Shown here one piece after another: positions 60,595 to 64,000 of a DNA stretch of 64,000 nt; within the stretch, counting starts at the first letter, position 1, and each line of letters starts with the position of its first letter. The notes beneath the pieces were generated by a model. That model saw only the letters and a list, made by a program, of their open reading frames with translations, was not told the DNA's origin and did no database searches. This DNA is from Talpa occidentalis (lineage: Eukaryota; Chordata; Mammalia; Eulipotyphla; Talpidae). Location: contig NW_023604861.1 in NCBI RefSeq assembly GCF_014898055.3, positions 99,512,083 to 99,576,082 of the forward strand. The letters run 5' to 3'. The translations under genes and the position numbers were made by a program.

Positions 60595-63211
60595 ATTCTT
60601 TAAAGATGTTTCTGAGATGTATATCTTGTAGTGTTTTACCTATATTTCCTTCTATATATTTTATGGTTTCAGGTCTTAATGTCCAGTTATTTTATCCATT
60701 TTGAGTTGATTTTTGTGCATGGTGAGAGGTAGTGGTCTAGTTTCATTTTTTTGCACGTGGAGGTCCAATTTTCCCAGCACCATTTTTTGAACAAACTGTC
60801 CATGTTCCATTGCATATTCTTTGCTCCTTTGTCAAAGATTAGTTGTTCATATAAGTGTGGCTTTATTTCTGGGCTCTCTATGCAGTTCCATTGGTCTGTG
60901 TGTCTGTTTTTGTTCCAATACCAAACTGTTTTAATTATTATGGCTTTGTAGTATAGCTTGAAGTTTGGAAGTGTGATACCTCCTTTCTCCTTTGTTTTTA
61001 TCACTAGGGCTTTGGCTATTCATGGTTTTTTTGTGGTTCCATATGAATTTCATCAGTATTTGTTCTATTTCTTTGAAGAATGTCATTGGGATTTTTATTG
61101 GAATAGCATTGAATCTGTATATTGCTTTTGGGAAGATGGCCATTTTAATAATGTTGATTCTTCCAATCCATGAACAGGGGATGTCTTTCCATTTCTTTGT
61201 GTCTTCTTCAATTTCTTTTAACATTGTTTTATAATTTTCTTTGTATGGGTCTTTCACCTCTTTTGTTATGCTTATTCCCAAGTATTTGATTTTTTTGGTT
61301 TCAATTATAAAAGGGATGGTTTTCTTGATTTCTTCTTCAGATTTATTGTTTGTGTGTAGGAAGGCTACTGATTTTTCTGTGCTGATTTTGTATCCTGCTA
61401 CTTTACTGAACTGGTTGATTATTTTGAGTAGTTTTTCTGTGGAGTTTTTAGGGTTTTCTATGTATATTATAATATCGTCTGCAAATAATGATAGTTTTAC
61501 TTCTTCTTTCCCTATTTGGATTCCTTGTATGTCTTTCTCTTGTCTTATTGCCCTGGCTAGGACCTCCTCCAGTATTATATTGAAGAGCAGTGGTGAGAGA
61601 GGACAACCTTGTCTTGTTCCTGATCGTAAAGGAAAGGCCTTCAGCTTTTCATCATTGAGAATAATGTTGGCAGTTGGTTTGTCATATATGGCTTTTATCA
61701 TGTTAAGGTATATTCCTTCTATCCCGAGAATTTCAAGGACCTTCATCACAAATGGATGTTGGGCTTCATCAAATGCTTTCTCAGCATCTATTGATATGAT
61801 CATATGGTTTTTATTTTTCTTTTTGTTGATGTGTTGGATTACACTTATTGATTTTCGTATGTTGAACCATCCTTGTGCCCCTGGGATGAATCCCACTTGT
61901 TTGTGGTGCACTGTCCCTCTGATGCATTGTTGGATTCTGTTGGCAAGGATTTTGTAGAGGATTTTTGCATCAGTGTTCATTAGGGAGACTGGCCTGTAAT
62001 TTTCTTTCTTTGTGCTGTCTTTGTTTGGTTTTGGTATTAGTGTAATGTTGGCTTCGTAGAACGTTTTTGGTAGTATTCCTTCTTTGTCAATTTTTTGAAA
62101 GAGTTTGTGTAGGATAGGCACTAATTCACTGCTGAACGTTTGGTGGAATTCATTTGTGAAGCCGCCTGGGCCTGGGCTTTTATTTTTGGGGAGTGCTTTG
62201 ATTACTGCCTCAATTTCGCTGCTTGTAATTGGTCTGTTTAGTTGTTCTATTTCTTCTTTGTCCAGATTTGGATGATTATATCATTCTAGGAATTTGTCCA
62301 TCTCTTCTAGATTGTTGAATTTGTGTGCATTTAAGTGTTCATAGTAATCTCTGATTATTCTTTTGATTTCTACCGAGTCTGTTGTGATTTTTCCTCTTTC
62401 ATTTGTAATCTTATTTATATGTATTTTGTCCCATTTTTTTCTTTGTGAGCCTAGCTAGAGGTTTGTCTATTTTGTTTATTTTTTCAAAGAACCAACTTTT
62501 GGTTTCATTGATCTTTTGGATTATTTTTTTTAATTTCCAATTCATTTATTTCTGCTTTGATTTTTATTATTGCCTTTCTTCTACTGGCTTTAGGGTTTTT
62601 TTTTGTTGTTGTTGTTCTTTTTCTAGCTCTTTGAGATGTGAGATTAGGTTGTTTCTTTGAGTTCTTTCTTGTTTGTTGATGTGAACCTGTATTGCTATAT
62701 ATTTTCCTTTTATTACTGCTTTTGCTCCATCCCATACATTCTGGAATGTGGTGTCCTCCTTGTCGTTCTACTAAAAGTATTTTTTAATTTCTTCTTTCAT
62801 CTCCTCATTAATTCACTGGTCTTCCAGTGTCAAAACACACTTATTTTTTAAAATTCTGAAAACTAAGTCTAAATGCTGAATAAAAGTTTTCAGGAAGTAA
62901 AAACAACTTTTATGTTGTCTTTTAAACCTCTGACTTAATTATTCTGGACAAAAGAAACAGGAAATCAAGAAACAAACCCTGTTCTTCTTCTCTGTTCATT
63001 CATGCATTAAAGGATTATACAGGTCATAAACAATTGTATTTACCATAGCACCTAGGAATACTTCATTATTAAGAACAGAATATGAACCATCACATATATA
63101 TGGTGTCACTGGAGATACAATTTGAATGGTGTCAGAGAAAAGCATTTTGAAATAAAACTAAGCAACATGGATAATGTATCATTTTGATTGCCTTTCTTTA
63201 TAAAAATGCAG

Positions 63212-63306
63212 ATTATGTGACTTCTCTGGGGAGACTTGTGGCGTCCCGATACTCTGATGGCCTGTTTCAGAGGTTTTGCACAGTGGAGGATGGCAGAGTG
63301 TACAAC
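63212..63306 (+). CDS. VWA3B: VWA3B coding exon 3
   Basis: The exon is 95 bp, between the acceptor ATGCAG (AG at 63210-63211) and a perfect donor GTAAGT at 63307. It supplies the last two bases of the Asp codon begun in exon 2 and then 31 codons, ending in phase 0. The spliced peptide reads D-YVTSLGRLVASRYSDGLFQ and then RFCTVEDGRVYN. It matches the segment I remember directly after FPHCE in human VWA3B, including SLGR, VASRY, DGLF and EDGRVYN. The pyrimidine tract (TTTGATTGCCTTTC, then an A-rich gap) is weak. No stop or frameshift is present, so the exon looks functional. The rest of the gene lies beyond the window. Confidence 0.87.
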
Positions 63307-64000
63307 GTAAGTCGGAGTCTGTCCAGGCACAGGCACGGGGCCCCTGACTTGCTGCAGAGGAATGGCAGGTGGAGGTGGAGGGCTCCTAGTGCTTTGTTTG
63401 ATGCAGAGGAGATGACACCACATAGGGTGTCATGGGGCTGGAGGTTTTCTTCTGTCTGTGAGGAGACTGATGAAAACTGTGGCCAACAAGCCAGGGAGGA
63501 AAGCTCTAAACCTGTTAGAGTACAGGAAGTTCTTGTCCAGAGATGAAACATTTACATATCAACACTTCTTAAGAATAAAAGCCTAGGGCCTCCCCGGTGG
63601 CGCAGCGGTTGAGCGCTGGGTTCCGAAGCTGCCCGCAGCCTCTGCAGCGCCAGTTCGATCCCCGGCTGCTCCCCGGCCACCAGAGGAGGGTCCCACATGG
63701 CGCACAGACCTCTCCTGCCGCCCGCTGCTCCCCTCAGCAGTGTACTTCGTCAGTCTGCCTGCTCTGCTCTCCCCTCTGGCTCTGGTGAATTCTCTCACCC
63801 TCCCGCGCTTCTGACTGTACCCAGTGCTTGTATAAATAAATAAATAAATATTAAAGAAAAAAAAAAGAGATGGCAAGCATTAAAAAAAAAAAAAAAGAAT
63901 AAAAGCCTAAAGCAGCGTGATGAGGTTGGCCAAAAGGCAAGGGCCAGCTGCTGTTACCTGACAAGTGCACTAGAAATAGAGGGCAACTTTTACAGACAGT
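63307..64000 (+). other. VWA3B: VWA3B intron 3, 5' part
   Basis: The sequence after the GTAAGT donor has no further coding exon before the window ends. It carries one young SINE at 63586-63894. The frame runs open for about 230 bp past the donor but shows no VWA3B-like sequence, so I read this as chance. Confidence 0.7.
63586..63894 (+). mobile_element. tRNA-derived SINE (young type) with extra 3' sequence
   Basis: TSD AAGAATAAAAGCCTA lies at 63571-63585 and 63895-63909, 15 bp and exact. It is the best preserved copy: A box TGGCGCAGCGGTTGAG, B box AGTTCGATCC. After the (TAAA)n tail come an A-run, GAGATGGCAAGCATT and a second A-run before the TSD. Confidence 0.95.

Larger units (their letters stand above)
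58316..62829 (-). mobile_element. Long antisense L1-F carrying two nested insertions
   Basis: TSD TCAAAACACACTT lies at 58303-58315 and 62830-62842. The element is 5'-truncated in the endonuclease region, like L1-A. Its 3' UTR matches L1-C and L1-E. A SINE (58867-59163) and a solo LTR (59767-60594) are inserted in it. ORF2 is broken: the longest frame (60931-62121, minus, 396 codons) holds the reverse transcriptase with FADD (as [11 protein letters not shown]) but runs into a frameshift. Confidence 0.95.
55938..63211 (+). other. VWA3B: VWA3B intron 2
   Basis: This 7,274-bp phase-1 intron is bounded by GTATAG and ATGCAG. More than half is the antisense L1 at 58316-62829 with its two nested insertions. 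The rest contains old L1 scraps (56340-56870 minus, 57340-57610 plus) and sequence I do not recognise (55938-56340, 56880-57340, 57660-58300, 62845-63200). Confidence 0.8.

Noticed and set aside
63184..63546. Longer exon 3 running through the donor to 63546
   Set aside because: A perfect GTAAGT donor lies at 63307 where the match to VWA3B ends; the rest shows no similarity.
63586..63660. tRNA gene in SINE heads
   Set aside because: A and B boxes are present but the rest continues into the SINE body and tail, and no clean cloverleaf closes; it is a tRNA-derived promoter.

Overview
The window is mammalian nuclear DNA. It has introns with GT/AG boundaries, LINE-1 (L1) copies with poly-A tails and target-site duplications (TSDs), tRNA-derived SINEs, MaLR-type and other solo LTRs, and ancient MIR copies. 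The SINE family (head GGGCCTCCCCGGTGGCGCAG, tail (TAAA)n) and the L1 ORF2 carboxy-terminus look laurasiatherian rather than primate or rodent. A bat is possible, but I cannot fix the species by eye.

The only cellular gene I can support lies on the plus strand at the right end. It is the 5' part of VWA3B. A small CpG-rich promoter with a GC box, an inverted CCAAT box and an RFX-type X-box (48.8-48.9 kb) leads into a probable non-coding exon 1 ending at a GTAAGT donor at 49,119. Coding exon 2 is 55,710-55,937 (ATG at 55,742), coding exon 3 is 63,212-63,306, and the gene continues past the window. Intron phases agree (phase 1, then phase 0).

Positions 1-48,300 look intergenic and consist mainly of transposable-element layers. 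Main items, left to right: an MLT1-like LTR; a young 5'-truncated L1 (2.4-5.75 kb) with ORF2 open from its first base; several SINEs; a 6.9-kb patch of old L1 sequence (12.0-18.9 kb) carrying SINEs, an MLT1 fragment, a tiny L1 and a 77-bp tandem duplication; a twin-primed L1 (20.9-23.2 kb) with an LTR nested in its tail; a second LTR of that family (24.4 kb); an old inverted L1 (29-30.7 kb); hAT-like DNA transposon remains (31.7-32.8 kb); more L1 fragments; and three copies of a ~590-bp solo LTR family (LTR-A) at 38.8-48.1 kb, one of them rearranged by a fold-back inversion. Introns 1 and 2 carry MIRs, an LTR, an L1 fragment 76 bp upstream of exon 2, and a 4.5-kb antisense L1 itself hit by a SINE and by an 828-bp LTR.

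I found no bacterial-type operon, CRISPR array, phage or novel multi-gene system. The observations most worth a second look are the rearranged LTR-A locus with an inverted copy of sequence 3.5 kb away, SINE and L1 copies carrying extra sequence between two A-runs, the young open L1 ORF2, and the ciliary-type promoter logic of VWA3B.
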